A model generated the notes under the pieces. It worked only from the letters and a program-made list of their open reading frames with translations. It did not search any database and was not told where the DNA came from. 7,132 nucleotides of DNA from an uncultured Erythrobacteraceae bacterium (GTDB lineage Bacteria > Pseudomonadota > Alphaproteobacteria > Sphingomonadales > Sphingomonadaceae). The DNA lies in NCBI GenBank assembly GCA_950071875.1, contig CATMNW010000126.1, positions 1 to 7,132 on the forward strand. Direction: 5' to 3'. Below are positions 1 to 6,173 of this stretch, one piece after another. A program made the position numbers and the translations under genes. The number at the start of each line of letters is the position of its first letter. Positions within the stretch are counted from its first letter, which is position 1.

Positions 1-47
1 AGCGCGGTCGCAGCAAGGGCAGCCGTAGCGAGGAATCGAAAAGTCAT
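1..47 (-). CDS. Start of an exported protein, cut by window edge (signal peptide only)
   Basis: Only the first 15 codons are visible, reading MTFRFLATAALAATA. A basic residue followed by a short hydrophobic, alanine-rich run is what the start of a Sec signal peptide looks like, so the product is probably exported to the periplasm or envelope. The ATG (47-45) overlaps the TGA stop (46-44) of the upstream glycosylase-like gene as ATGA, so the two are probably translated as a coupled pair. From memory of related sphingomonad genomes, a lytic murein transglycosylase often occupies this position, but nothing visible here can confirm that. The presence of a coding start is fairly secure; the function is unknown. 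Confidence 0.6.
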   Translation of the reverse strand, partial: MTFRFLATAALAATA

Positions 48-829
48 GCGGTCCAGTCCAGCCAGCGGTTCCAGAAAGTCTCGCGGCGCCTGGCCGAGCG
101 GGCGAGATTGCGCAGGTCGGGCGCAGGAAGCAGCGCCACGGATTTGCCCGCGCAGTCGATGGTCAAGGGCGCGCGCGCATCTTCGGTCGATCTGCCGAAC
201 AGTGCGAGCTGTTCGCGGCCGAACAGGATCACACGTTCGGGCGCGGCGAGCGCAATATGGTGCCTGGTAACCTCGCCGAGACCCGCGGCGGCCAACTTAT
301 CCCATTCGGGCATGGCCATCGGTGCGGGCAAGGCGGTGGCGAAATAGGCCTCGTGTCCGGCAATGCCCATCGCGCCAAGCAGAGCGCGGACAAATTTGCC
401 GGCCTCGCCGGTAAGAAGGCCTTCACGATCGGTCTCGAACGGCTGGGGCAGGACCAGCATGACCTTTGCAGATGCAACCCCGGCAGGCGGTACACGGCGG
501 TCAAGGGCACCTTCCGCAAGTGAAGGCTCGCTCATCCACCATTCGCGAAATTTTTCGAGAGTATCGGGCATGGCAGCGATATCGATTGACTGCGCGGCAT
601 TGCCGGGCCGGTCGAGAGCTCGCTCCAATGCGTTCTTGCGTACTATTTTCGGCGGTGGCGGCGGGGGCGGGGCCGCTACGTCTTTCTCGGCTTCGGGCTC
701 TGCCAGCCAACCGCTAGGTTCGTCCGAAAAATCGGCATCGACACCTGCTTCACGCCACCAGTCGAGCGCCCCTTCGAGGGTTTCAAGCGCGTCGAATTCG
801 CGCGAGTCCGGAGGTTGAGCCTGTATCAT
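44..829 (-). CDS. Uracil-DNA glycosylase superfamily-like protein, catalytic motifs degenerate
   Basis: This 261-residue protein has a variable N-terminal third with seven consecutive prolines (residues 54-60). A C-terminal domain (about 88-261) follows the layout of family 4 uracil-DNA glycosylases: a helix and linker, a strand VMLVLPQP (123-130), a GEAGKFVRALL helix (141-151), a YFATALPAP strand (162-170), and a final PAPDLRN segment (236-241) before a basic Trp-rich helix. Active family members carry GEAPG, a PFVG-type uracil pocket, an Asn motif, a late HPS..LLR motif and four Fe-S cysteines. Here the first reads LPQPF, the pocket LLTG, the Asn is Ala, the late His is Leu, and only one Cys remains. 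The fold is therefore likely but activity is doubtful. The ATG at 829 was chosen because the reading frame upstream enters etfD antisense to it. An AAAGGA sits directly against this ATG, which is unusually close for a Shine-Dalgarno sequence, so the start is only moderately sure. Confidence 0.75.
   Translation of the reverse strand: MIQAQPPDSREFDALETLEGALDWWREAGVDADFSDEPSGWLAEPEAEKDVAAPPPPPPPKIVRKNALERALDRPGNAAQSIDIAAMPDTLEKFREWWMSEPSLAEGALDRRVPPAGVASAKVMLVLPQPFETDREGLLTGEAGKFVRALLGAMGIAGHEAYFATALPAPMAMPEWDKLAAAGLGEVTRHHIALAAPERVILFGREQLALFGRSTEDARAPLTIDCAGKSVALLPAPDLRNLARSARRRETFWNRWLDWTA
650..670 (-). other. Seven-proline tract in the glycosylase-like protein
   Basis: Seven successive Pro codons (residues 54-60), mostly CCG/CCC, lie between the acidic N-terminal segment and the glycosylase-like domain. 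On the plus strand this appears as a G-rich run. Runs of three or more prolines are known to stall ribosomes and to depend on elongation factor EF-P. Here the tract probably forms a rigid polyproline linker between two parts of the protein. Confidence 0.8.
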
Positions 830-908
830 TCCTTTGCCGCGGGTCTTGACCTCTAAAGCGCCACCAATCAAGGCATTCACAACAGTTACGCGACGAAAAG
901 AGAGAGAC
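830..908. promoter_or_regulatory. Divergent intergenic region between the glycosylase-like gene and etfD
   Basis: These 79 bases separate two diverging genes, so promoters for both are expected here. On the plus strand TTGACC (846-851) resembles a -35 box, but no good -10 box lies 16-18 bases downstream. The same spot forms a small inverted repeat, GGTC-TT-GACC (842-851), that might be an operator. No convincing promoter was found for the minus-strand gene. A purine-rich AAAAGAGAGAG run just before 909 is the likely ribosome-binding region for etfD. The promoter function is inferred from gene orientation rather than from clear boxes. Confidence 0.4.
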
Positions 909-2558
909 ATGAGCGAACGCGAATCCATGCCCTGCGACGTCGTCATCATCGGGGGCGGCGTGGCCGGCCTCGGGGCGGCAATCCGGTTGAAGCAGATCAA
1001 CGAGGAACTCGAGGTCGTGGTGCTCGAAAAGGGCAGCGAAATCGGCGCGCACATCCTTTCGGGCGCGGTTGTCGACCCGATCGCGCTGGACGAGCTTCTT
1101 CCCGAATGGCGGGACATGGATTGCCCGATGGCGCAAACGCCGGTCGGCGAAGACCTGTTCTATACGATCAGCGAAACCGGCGCCTCGGCCATGCCGCACA
1201 TGATGTTCCCGCCCTTCATGTCCAACGAAGGCTGCTACACCGGCTCGCTCGGCAATCTGTGCCGCTGGCTTGCCGAACAGGCCGAGGGGCTTGGCGTGAT
1301 GGTCTTCCCCGGCTTCCCGGCCGCCGAAGTCATGTTCGACGAAAACGGCGCGGTTTCCGGCGTCATCACTCAGGACATGGGTATCGCTGCCGACGGTTCG
1401 CAGAAGGGCGAATACGAACCGGGCATGGAAATTCATGCGAAATACACGCTGTTTGCCGAAGGCGTGCGCGGCAACTTGACCAAGCAGATGAAGGCGAAGT
1501 TCGATCTGGAGGCGGATTGCCAGCCGCAGGTTTACGGCATCGGCATCAAGGAACTGTGGGACATCGATCCCGAGCTCCACGAACCTGGCAAGATCGTCCA
1601 CACGCAGGGCTGGCCGCTGAATGAAAGTGGCAGCAATGGTGGCGGCTTCCTCTACCACCAGGCTAACGGCCAGGTCGCCCTGGGCCTCGTCACATGGCTC
1701 GATTATTCGAACCCCTATGTCTCTCCCTACCAGGAATTCCAGCGCTGGAAGCACCACCCGCTGATTGCCGATACGCTGAAGGGCGGCAAGCGTGTCGCCT
1801 ATGGCGCGCGCGCGATCAACGATGGCGGTTGGCAGAGCGTGCCCAAGCTCGCCTTCCCGGGGGGCGCGCTGATCGGTTGTGCAGCGGGCTTCGTCAACGT
1901 GCCGCGCATCAAGGGCAGCCACACCGCGATGAAGAGCGGAATGCTGGCCGCCGAAAGCATCGCTGCGGCAATCGCTGCCGGTCACGAAAAGACCGAGCTG
2001 ATGGATTACGACGCGAACCTGCGTGACAGCTGGATCGCGAAGGAACTGAAGCAGGTCCAGAACGCCTTGCCCGCGATCGAGAAATACGGTGCCGACATCG
2101 GTACCGTACTGGGCGGGATCGACATGTGGATGCGCTATCTCAAGATCGGCCTGCCGATCTCGATGAAGCACCACCGCGACTGCGAAGCGCTCAACCGGGC
2201 TGATCTTTACCAGCCGATCGACTATCCAAAGCCCGACGGCGTGCTCAGCTTCGACCGGCTGACCAATGTCGCCTTCAGCTACACCAATCATGCCGAAGAC
2301 CAGCCGGTCCACCTGCAAGTCAAGGATATGGAGCTGCAGAAAGAAAGTGAGCTGGGCGTATATGCCGGTCCCTCGACGCGCTATTGCCCCGCAGGCGTCT
2401 ACGAATGGCTGGTGGACGACGAAACCGGCGAGCCGAAGTACCAGATCAACTCGCAGAACTGCGTCCACTGCAAGACCTGCGACATCAAGGATCCCAACCA
2501 GAACATCAACTGGGTAACGCCCGAAGGCGGGGGCGGACCGAATTATCCGAATATGTGA
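909..2558 (+). CDS. etfD: Electron transfer flavoprotein-ubiquinone oxidoreductase (ETF dehydrogenase)
   Basis: This 549-residue enzyme takes electrons from reduced electron transfer flavoprotein, which is fed by acyl-CoA and amino-acid dehydrogenases, and passes them to ubiquinone at the inner membrane. An N-terminal Rossmann motif GGGVAG (15-20), followed by VVVLEKG with Glu40, binds the FAD ADP moiety. The C-terminal Fe-S domain is intact: RYCPAG supplies Cys493, and CVHCKTC supplies Cys518, Cys521 and Cys524, the four ligands of the [4Fe-4S] cluster. The CxxCxxCDIKDP signature is typical of the family, and the length matches bacterial homologues. The ATG at 909 is preferred over the in-frame ATG at 834 because it follows a purine-rich ribosome-binding region and starts just before the FAD motif, as in homologues. 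No etfA or etfB is in the window. There are no signs of damage. The gene stands alone in its transcription direction upstream, and ispE follows after 106 bases containing a palindromic repeat. Confidence 0.97.
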   Translation: MSERESMPCDVVIIGGGVAGLGAAIRLKQINEELEVVVLEKGSEIGAHILSGAVVDPIALDELLPEWRDMDCPMAQTPVGEDLFYTISETGASAMPHMMFPPFMSNEGCYTGSLGNLCRWLAEQAEGLGVMVFPGFPAAEVMFDENGAVSGVITQDMGIAADGSQKGEYEPGMEIHAKYTLFAEGVRGNLTKQMKAKFDLEADCQPQVYGIGIKELWDIDPELHEPGKIVHTQGWPLNESGSNGGGFLYHQANGQVALGLVTWLDYSNPYVSPYQEFQRWKHHPLIADTLKGGKRVAYGARAINDGGWQSVPKLAFPGGALIGCAAGFVNVPRIKGSHTAMKSGMLAAESIAAAIAAGHEKTELMDYDANLRDSWIAKELKQVQNALPAIEKYGADIGTVLGGIDMWMRYLKIGLPISMKHHRDCEALNRADLYQPIDYPKPDGVLSFDRLTNVAFSYTNHAEDQPVHLQVKDMELQKESELGVYAGPSTRYCPAGVYEWLVDDETGEPKYQINSQNCVHCKTCDIKDPNQNINWVTPEGGGGPNYPNM

Positions 2559-2564
2559 TCGTTG

Positions 2565-2602
2565 GCGTCGCTTCCTCCATCATTGCGAGGATGAGGCGAC
2601 GC
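2565..2602 (+). promoter_or_regulatory. Stem-loop upstream of ispE that excludes the longer palindrome
   Basis: Bases 2565-2578 can pair with 2589-2602. There are seven perfect pairs (GCGTCGC with GCGACGC), then one G-U, two pairs, one mismatch and three pairs, closed by a 10-base loop (2579-2588). This fold uses the loop and left-arm bases that the longer palindromic element (2580-2649) needs, so the two cannot form together. No U-tract follows, so it is not a standard intrinsic terminator. The pairing is read directly from the sequence; any regulatory role is inference. Confidence 0.45.
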
Positions 2603-2649
2603 GGCAATCCGGGGAATCGCTTTGGATTGCACCGCTTCGCTCGCAATGA
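2580..2649. repeat. Interspersed palindromic (REP-like) element between etfD and ispE
   Basis: A 70-base imperfect palindrome. The outer arms TCATTGCGAG (2580-2589) and CTCGCAATGA (2640-2649) are perfectly complementary over 10 bases. The inner arms GCAATCC (2604-2610) and GGATTGC (2624-2630) pair over 7 bases around a 13-base loop, with an asymmetric internal loop between the two helices. The core words CATTGCGAG and GCAATCC are, from memory, hallmarks of a dispersed palindromic repeat found between genes in many proteobacterial genomes. Only one copy is present here, so its repeated nature cannot be proven from the window. It starts 21 bases after the etfD stop and ends one base before the ispE ribosome-binding site. 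It could stabilise the etfD transcript end or affect ispE translation. Confidence 0.7.
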
Positions 2650-2650
2650 C

Positions 2651-2657
2651 GAGGGAG
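2651..2657 (+). promoter_or_regulatory. Ribosome-binding site of ispE
   Basis: GAGGGAG lies seven bases before the GTG start at 2665 and supports that start, since no ATG is available nearby. The site begins one base after the palindromic element. Its seven bases can pair with CTTCCTC at 2571-2577 (one G-U), which would extend the palindrome's outer helix and hide the site. A second GAGG (2661-2664) touches the GTG but is too close to act as the main site. Confidence 0.65.
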
Positions 2658-2664
2658 CCTGAGG

Positions 2665-3474
2665 GTGGCTACTGAAACCGCCTACGCCAAGATCAACCTT
2701 GCGCTGCATGTCCGCAAGCGGCGCGAGGACGGGTATCACGAACTCGAAACGCTCTTCGCTTTCGTCGATGCGGGCGATGTGCTGATCGCGAACCCGGCCG
2801 CGCAAGACAGCGTGCGGGTGGTCGGCGAATTTGGGGGCGGGCTGGACGATCCCTTCGACAATCTCGTCGCCAAGGCGCTGGGCAAGCTTCCGCGCGCCGA
2901 TGGTCTTGCGATCACTCTTGAAAAGAACCTGCCCGTTGCGGCGGGGCTTGGCGGGGGATCGGCCGATGCGGGCGCGGTTTTCCGTATCATAAAGGAACGC
3001 TATGGCCTGCCCGATGACTGGCATGCACGGGCCACTGCGCTCGGCGCCGATGTCCCGGCCTGCGTAGAAAGCCGCACCTGTATCGGGCGCGGGACGGGCA
3101 CCGAACTCGAAACCGCCGACAATAGTCTTGCGGGCACTCCCGTCCTGCTCGCCAATCCACGAGTTCCGCTTTCGACCGGTCCGGTATTCAAGCACTGGGA
3201 CGGCAGGGATCGCGGGCCGTTGCCGCAAGGTGACGTTCGAAAAATCGCGCACGAAGGCCGCAACGATCTCGAAGCTCCGGCTATCTCGCTGTGCCCGCAG
3301 ATCGGCGGCGTTCTGGAAGCCCTGCGCGGAACTTCGCCGTTTCTCGCCCGTATGTCAGGCTCTGGGGCGACGTGTTTCGCGCTCTACGACAGCGCGTCCG
3401 CTCGCGACGAAGCTGCCCGGCATATAGCTGAACGCCACCCTGGCTGGTGGCAGATGAAAGGGTTCCTGAGATGA
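2665..3474 (+). CDS. ispE: 4-diphosphocytidyl-2-C-methyl-D-erythritol kinase
   Basis: This GHMP-family kinase of 269 residues phosphorylates CDP-methylerythritol at the 2-hydroxyl with ATP, the fourth step of the non-mevalonate (MEP) route to isopentenyl diphosphate. The cytoplasmic product would feed carotenoid, quinone side-chain and cell-wall lipid carrier synthesis. Visible signatures are AYAKINLALHV (6-16) with catalytic Lys9, the ATP-binding loop PVAAGLGGGSADAG (90-103), LGADVP (126-131) with catalytic Asp129, and the C-terminal GHMP motif MSGSGATCF (230-238). The length is slightly below the roughly 280-290 residues usual for the family, but all motifs are present. The start is GTG at 2665, with GAGGGAG seven bases before it. 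The TGA stop (3472-3474) overlaps the next gene's ATG. The palindromic element immediately upstream may influence its expression. The ispD/ispF genes are not in the window. Confidence 0.96.
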   Translation: MATETAYAKINLALHVRKRREDGYHELETLFAFVDAGDVLIANPAAQDSVRVVGEFGGGLDDPFDNLVAKALGKLPRADGLAITLEKNLPVAAGLGGGSADAGAVFRIIKERYGLPDDWHARATALGADVPACVESRTCIGRGTGTELETADNSLAGTPVLLANPRVPLSTGPVFKHWDGRDRGPLPQGDVRKIAHEGRNDLEAPAISLCPQIGGVLEALRGTSPFLARMSGSGATCFALYDSASARDEAARHIAERHPGWWQMKGFLR

Positions 3475-4199
3475 TGATCGACAACCTTCCCTACCGCCAG
3501 GTCGGCGCTGAAGACCTGCGTGCGGGAGGACTGCTGTGCGTTGCCGACCATGCATCCAATTACGTCCCCGAAGAAATCGACCTGGGGATCGATCCCAAGC
3601 TGCTGAACGAGCACATCGCGGTCGATATCGGCGTCGAGGGTATCGCCGACCGGCTAGCGCGCCGTCACAATATTCCCGCCCATATCGCCACCGTCAGCCG
3701 TCTGGTGTGCGACCTGCACCGGCGCGAAGACGAACCGGGAGTGGTGCCCACCGAAAGCGATGGCAAACTTATTGCCGGTAACATCGGTGCAGATCTCGAA
3801 GCCCGGCTGAACCGCTTCCATCGTCCCTATCACAACGCGCTGGGCGATTTGATCGGACGTCTCCGTCCCAAGATGATCATCGCGCTACACAGTTTCACCC
3901 CGACCCTCGACACCAGCGACGAGGAGCGGCCCTGGGAGGTCGCACTGCTTTACAACCAGGACGACAGAGCCGCTCGCCATGCCATTCGCCTGTTCGGCGA
4001 GCAGGGCCTCACCGTGGGCGACAACCAGCCCTATTCGGGCAAGCAGTTGAACGCGACGATGGACCGCCATGCTGAAGCCAATGGCATTCCCTACTGTACG
4101 GTCGAAATCCGGCAGGACCAGATTGCCAACGAAGCTGGCCAGGCGCGCTGGGCTTTGATGCTGGCCGATGTCATGGGACGCGTTGCGCTCGAGGTCTAA
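3471..4199 (+). CDS. N-formylglutamate amidohydrolase family protein
   Basis: This 242-residue protein belongs to the N-formylglutamate amidohydrolase (FGase) family, zinc-type hydrolases that release formate or cleave N-acyl amino acids. Motifs in order are ADHASNYVP (25-33), SRLVCDLHRRED (76-87), FHRPYH (116-121), the metal-site-like HSFTP (140-144), GDNQPYSG (183-190) and VEIRQD (211-216), all typical of the family. The start is ATG at 3471, overlapping the ispE stop as ATGA. AAAGGG (3457-3462) lies eight bases upstream, inside ispE, so translational coupling with ispE is likely. A second ATG follows directly at 3474 and could be used instead. Family members act in histidine degradation (HutG), but no hut gene is near, and pairing with an isoprenoid gene does not suggest a substrate. 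The true substrate is therefore unknown; the family assignment is secure. Confidence 0.9.
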   Translation: MMIDNLPYRQVGAEDLRAGGLLCVADHASNYVPEEIDLGIDPKLLNEHIAVDIGVEGIADRLARRHNIPAHIATVSRLVCDLHRREDEPGVVPTESDGKLIAGNIGADLEARLNRFHRPYHNALGDLIGRLRPKMIIALHSFTPTLDTSDEERPWEVALLYNQDDRAARHAIRLFGEQGLTVGDNQPYSGKQLNATMDRHAEANGIPYCTVEIRQDQIANEAGQARWALMLADVMGRVALEV

Positions 4200-4289
4200 A
4201 GGCCAGCTTGGCCCGGCTGCCAGCAAACTTCCGTTAGCGGGAAGCTCCGTCTCTGCTAGGCTGGAATTCCAAGCCAAGAGAGATCTGCC
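4200..4289 (+). promoter_or_regulatory. Intergenic region upstream of ilvD
   Basis: These 90 bases begin with a small perfect hairpin just after the preceding stop (GGCCA-GCT-TGGCC, 4201-4213). A second five-pair hairpin, CTTCC...GGAAG, lies at 4228-4244. Neither is followed by a T-run, so neither is a standard terminator. TGCTAG (4254-4259) is a weak -10-like word, without a well-spaced -35. AAGAGAGA (4276-4283) lies six bases before the ilvD ATG and is the probable ribosome-binding site. The gap is long enough for ilvD to have its own promoter. No leader peptide or attenuator of the enterobacterial ilv type was seen. Confidence 0.3.
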
Positions 4290-6134
4290 ATGCCTGCCTA
4301 TCGTTCACGCACAACCACTCACGGCCGCAACATGGCGGGTGCTCGCGGATTGTGGCGCGCAACGGGCATGAAGGACGGCGACTTCGGCAAGCCGATCATT
4401 GCCGTCGTCAACAGCTTCACGCAGTTCGTGCCAGGGCATGTGCATCTCAAGGATCTGGGTCAGCTTGTTGCACGCGAAATCGAAGCAGCGGGCGGGGTCG
4501 CGAAGGAATTCAACACGATCGCGGTCGATGACGGGATCGCGATGGGTCATGACGGGATGCTCTATTCCCTTCCCAGCCGCGACCTGATTGCCGACAGCGT
4601 CGAATATATGGTCAACGCGCATTGCGCCGATGCGATGGTGTGCATTTCCAATTGCGACAAGATCACGCCAGGAATGCTTATGGCAGCCATGCGCCTGAAC
4701 ATCCCTGTCGTCTTCGTTAGCGGTGGGCCGATGGAAGCCGGCAAGGTGGTGGTGAAAGGCAAGGAGGTGGCACTCGACCTCGTCGATGCAATGGTCGCCG
4801 CTGCGGATGAAAGTTACACCGACGAAGAGGTCACGGCGATCGAACAGAACGCGTGTCCGACCTGTGGTTCGTGCAGCGGTATGTTCACTGCCAATTCCAT
4901 GAATTGCCTGACCGAGGCGCTTGGCCTGTCGCTGCCGGGTAATGGTTCGACACTGGCGACTCATGCCGACCGCAAGAGCCTGTTCGAACGGGCAGGGCGC
5001 CTCGTGGTAACGCTGGCCAAGCGCTATTACGAAGAGGACGACGAAAGCGTCCTGCCGCGGACCATCGCCAGTTTCGAGGCTTTCGAAAACGCAATGAGCC
5101 TCGATATCGCCATGGGCGGATCGACCAATACCGTGTTGCATCTGCTTGCAGCTGCGCATGAAGCGGGGGTCGACTTTACCATGCAGGATATTGACCGCCT
5201 TTCCCGCAAGGTACCGTGCCTGTCGAAGGTCGCCCCGGCAAAAAGCGACGTTCACATGGAAGACGTGCACCGCGCCGGCGGCATCATGGCTATCCTGGGC
5301 GAGCTTGAGAAAGCCGGATTGCTCCATACCGCATTGCCGACAGTCCATAGTCCCACGATGGGCGATGCGCTGGACGATTGGGATATCGGCCGTACGCAAA
5401 ACAACAAGGTACGCGAATTCTATTCGGCTGCCCCGGGCGGTGTGCCGACCCAGACTGCCTTCAGCCAGTCGCGCCGCTGGGAAGAGCTCGATATCGATCG
5501 GAAGAACGGGGTCATCCGCAGTGCCACCCATGCGTTCAGCAAGGATGGCGGCCTCGCCGTGCTGTACGGCAATATCGCGCGCGACGGGTGTATCGTGAAG
5601 ACTGCCGGGGTGGACGAAAGCATCCTCGATTTTTCCGGCCCGGCAAAGGTCTATGAAAGCCAGGACGATGCGGTCACCGCCATACTTACCGGGCAGGTGG
5701 TCGAGGGCGACGTCGTAGTTATCCGATATGAAGGGCCACGCGGCGGGCCGGGCATGCAGGAAATGCTTTATCCCACCAGCTACCTCAAATCGAAGGGACT
5801 GGGAGCGGGTTGCGCTCTGCTTACGGACGGGCGATTTTCGGGCGGCACGTCGGGGCTATCTATCGGCCATGTTTCCCCGGAAGCCGCAGAAGGCGGCGCG
5901 ATCGCCTTGGTCGAAGACGGCGATCGGATCGAGATCTCGATCCCCGAACGCACTATCAATCTTGCCGTATCCGATGAAGTACTGGCGCAGCGCCGGGCGG
6001 CGATGGAAGAAAAGGGCTGGCAACCTGCCGGACCTCGTGAACGCCGCATTTCGCCGGCGTTGGAAGCCTATGCCGCCATGACGACCAGCGCGGCGCGAGG
6101 AGCTATCCGGGACGTTTCGCAAATCAAACGCTGA
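4290..6134 (+). CDS. ilvD: Dihydroxy-acid dehydratase
   Basis: This 614-residue enzyme dehydrates 2,3-dihydroxy-isovalerate and 2,3-dihydroxy-3-methylvalerate to the 2-keto acids that become valine, isoleucine, leucine and pantothenate. It follows the Escherichia coli IlvD sequence very closely from end to end, including the N-terminal YRSxTTTHGRNMAGAR (4-19). Fe-S and Mg-site features are intact: VDDG (79-82), SNCDKITPG (120-128) with Cys122 and the adjacent Asp-Lys pair, ACPTCGSCSGMF (188-199) with Cys189, Cys192 and Cys195, and the C-terminal DGRFSGGTSG (513-522). The close match to the E. coli form suggests an oxygen-sensitive Fe-S cluster as in that enzyme, but the cluster type cannot be read from sequence alone. 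The length is normal and the start ATG has a ribosome-binding site six bases upstream. Only 39 bases separate it from the lipoprotein gene, so those genes may share its transcript. Confidence 0.98.
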   Translation: MPAYRSRTTTHGRNMAGARGLWRATGMKDGDFGKPIIAVVNSFTQFVPGHVHLKDLGQLVAREIEAAGGVAKEFNTIAVDDGIAMGHDGMLYSLPSRDLIADSVEYMVNAHCADAMVCISNCDKITPGMLMAAMRLNIPVVFVSGGPMEAGKVVVKGKEVALDLVDAMVAAADESYTDEEVTAIEQNACPTCGSCSGMFTANSMNCLTEALGLSLPGNGSTLATHADRKSLFERAGRLVVTLAKRYYEEDDESVLPRTIASFEAFENAMSLDIAMGGSTNTVLHLLAAAHEAGVDFTMQDIDRLSRKVPCLSKVAPAKSDVHMEDVHRAGGIMAILGELEKAGLLHTALPTVHSPTMGDALDDWDIGRTQNNKVREFYSAAPGGVPTQTAFSQSRRWEELDIDRKNGVIRSATHAFSKDGGLAVLYGNIARDGCIVKTAGVDESILDFSGPAKVYESQDDAVTAILTGQVVEGDVVVIRYEGPRGGPGMQEMLYPTSYLKSKGLGAGCALLTDGRFSGGTSGLSIGHVSPEAAEGGAIALVEDGDRIEISIPERTINLAVSDEVLAQRRAAMEEKGWQPAGPRERRISPALEAYAAMTTSAARGAIRDVSQIKR

Positions 6135-6173
6135 GACTTGCCGCAAGGGCTCACGCGTGGCAGCGGCAGGCAT

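Noticed and set aside
650..673. G-rich plus-strand run as a regulatory G-quadruplex
   Set aside because: It is fully explained as the complement of the CCG/CCC proline codons, and it lacks four separate runs of three or more Gs.
846..851. TTGACC as the -35 box of an etfD promoter
   Set aside because: No acceptable -10 box occurs at 16-18 bases; it is recorded only as a possibility within the intergenic region.
834..908. Upstream ATG at 834 as the start of etfD
   Set aside because: It would add 25 residues without homology to the family N-terminus and would use up almost the whole intergenic region. The ATG at 909 has a better ribosome-binding context.
830..1117. Extension of the glycosylase-like gene upstream to an ATG at 1117
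   Set aside because: The extra 96 residues are low-complexity Ser/Pro/Thr sequence read antisense through the start of etfD and cover the divergent promoter region.
783..2468. Open frame of 561 codons on the minus strand opposite etfD
   Set aside because: Its codon boundaries coincide with those of etfD, so the GC-rich third positions of etfD become first positions and suppress stops. The translation shows no recognisable domain, while the plus strand encodes a clear ETF-quinone oxidoreductase.
4228..4244. Hairpin CTTCC...GGAAG as a transcription terminator before ilvD
   Set aside because: The stem has only five pairs with a seven-base loop, and no T-run follows.
4305..5531. Open frame of 408 codons on the minus strand opposite ilvD
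   Set aside because: The same codon-aligned shadow effect. The plus strand is an intact, strongly conserved IlvD, and the antisense product is rich in His, Arg and Cys without a family signature.
6137..6147. CTTG-CCG-CAAG hairpin after ilvD as a terminator
   Set aside because: It has four base pairs and no T-run, and sits in a 39-base gap within a likely co-transcribed set.
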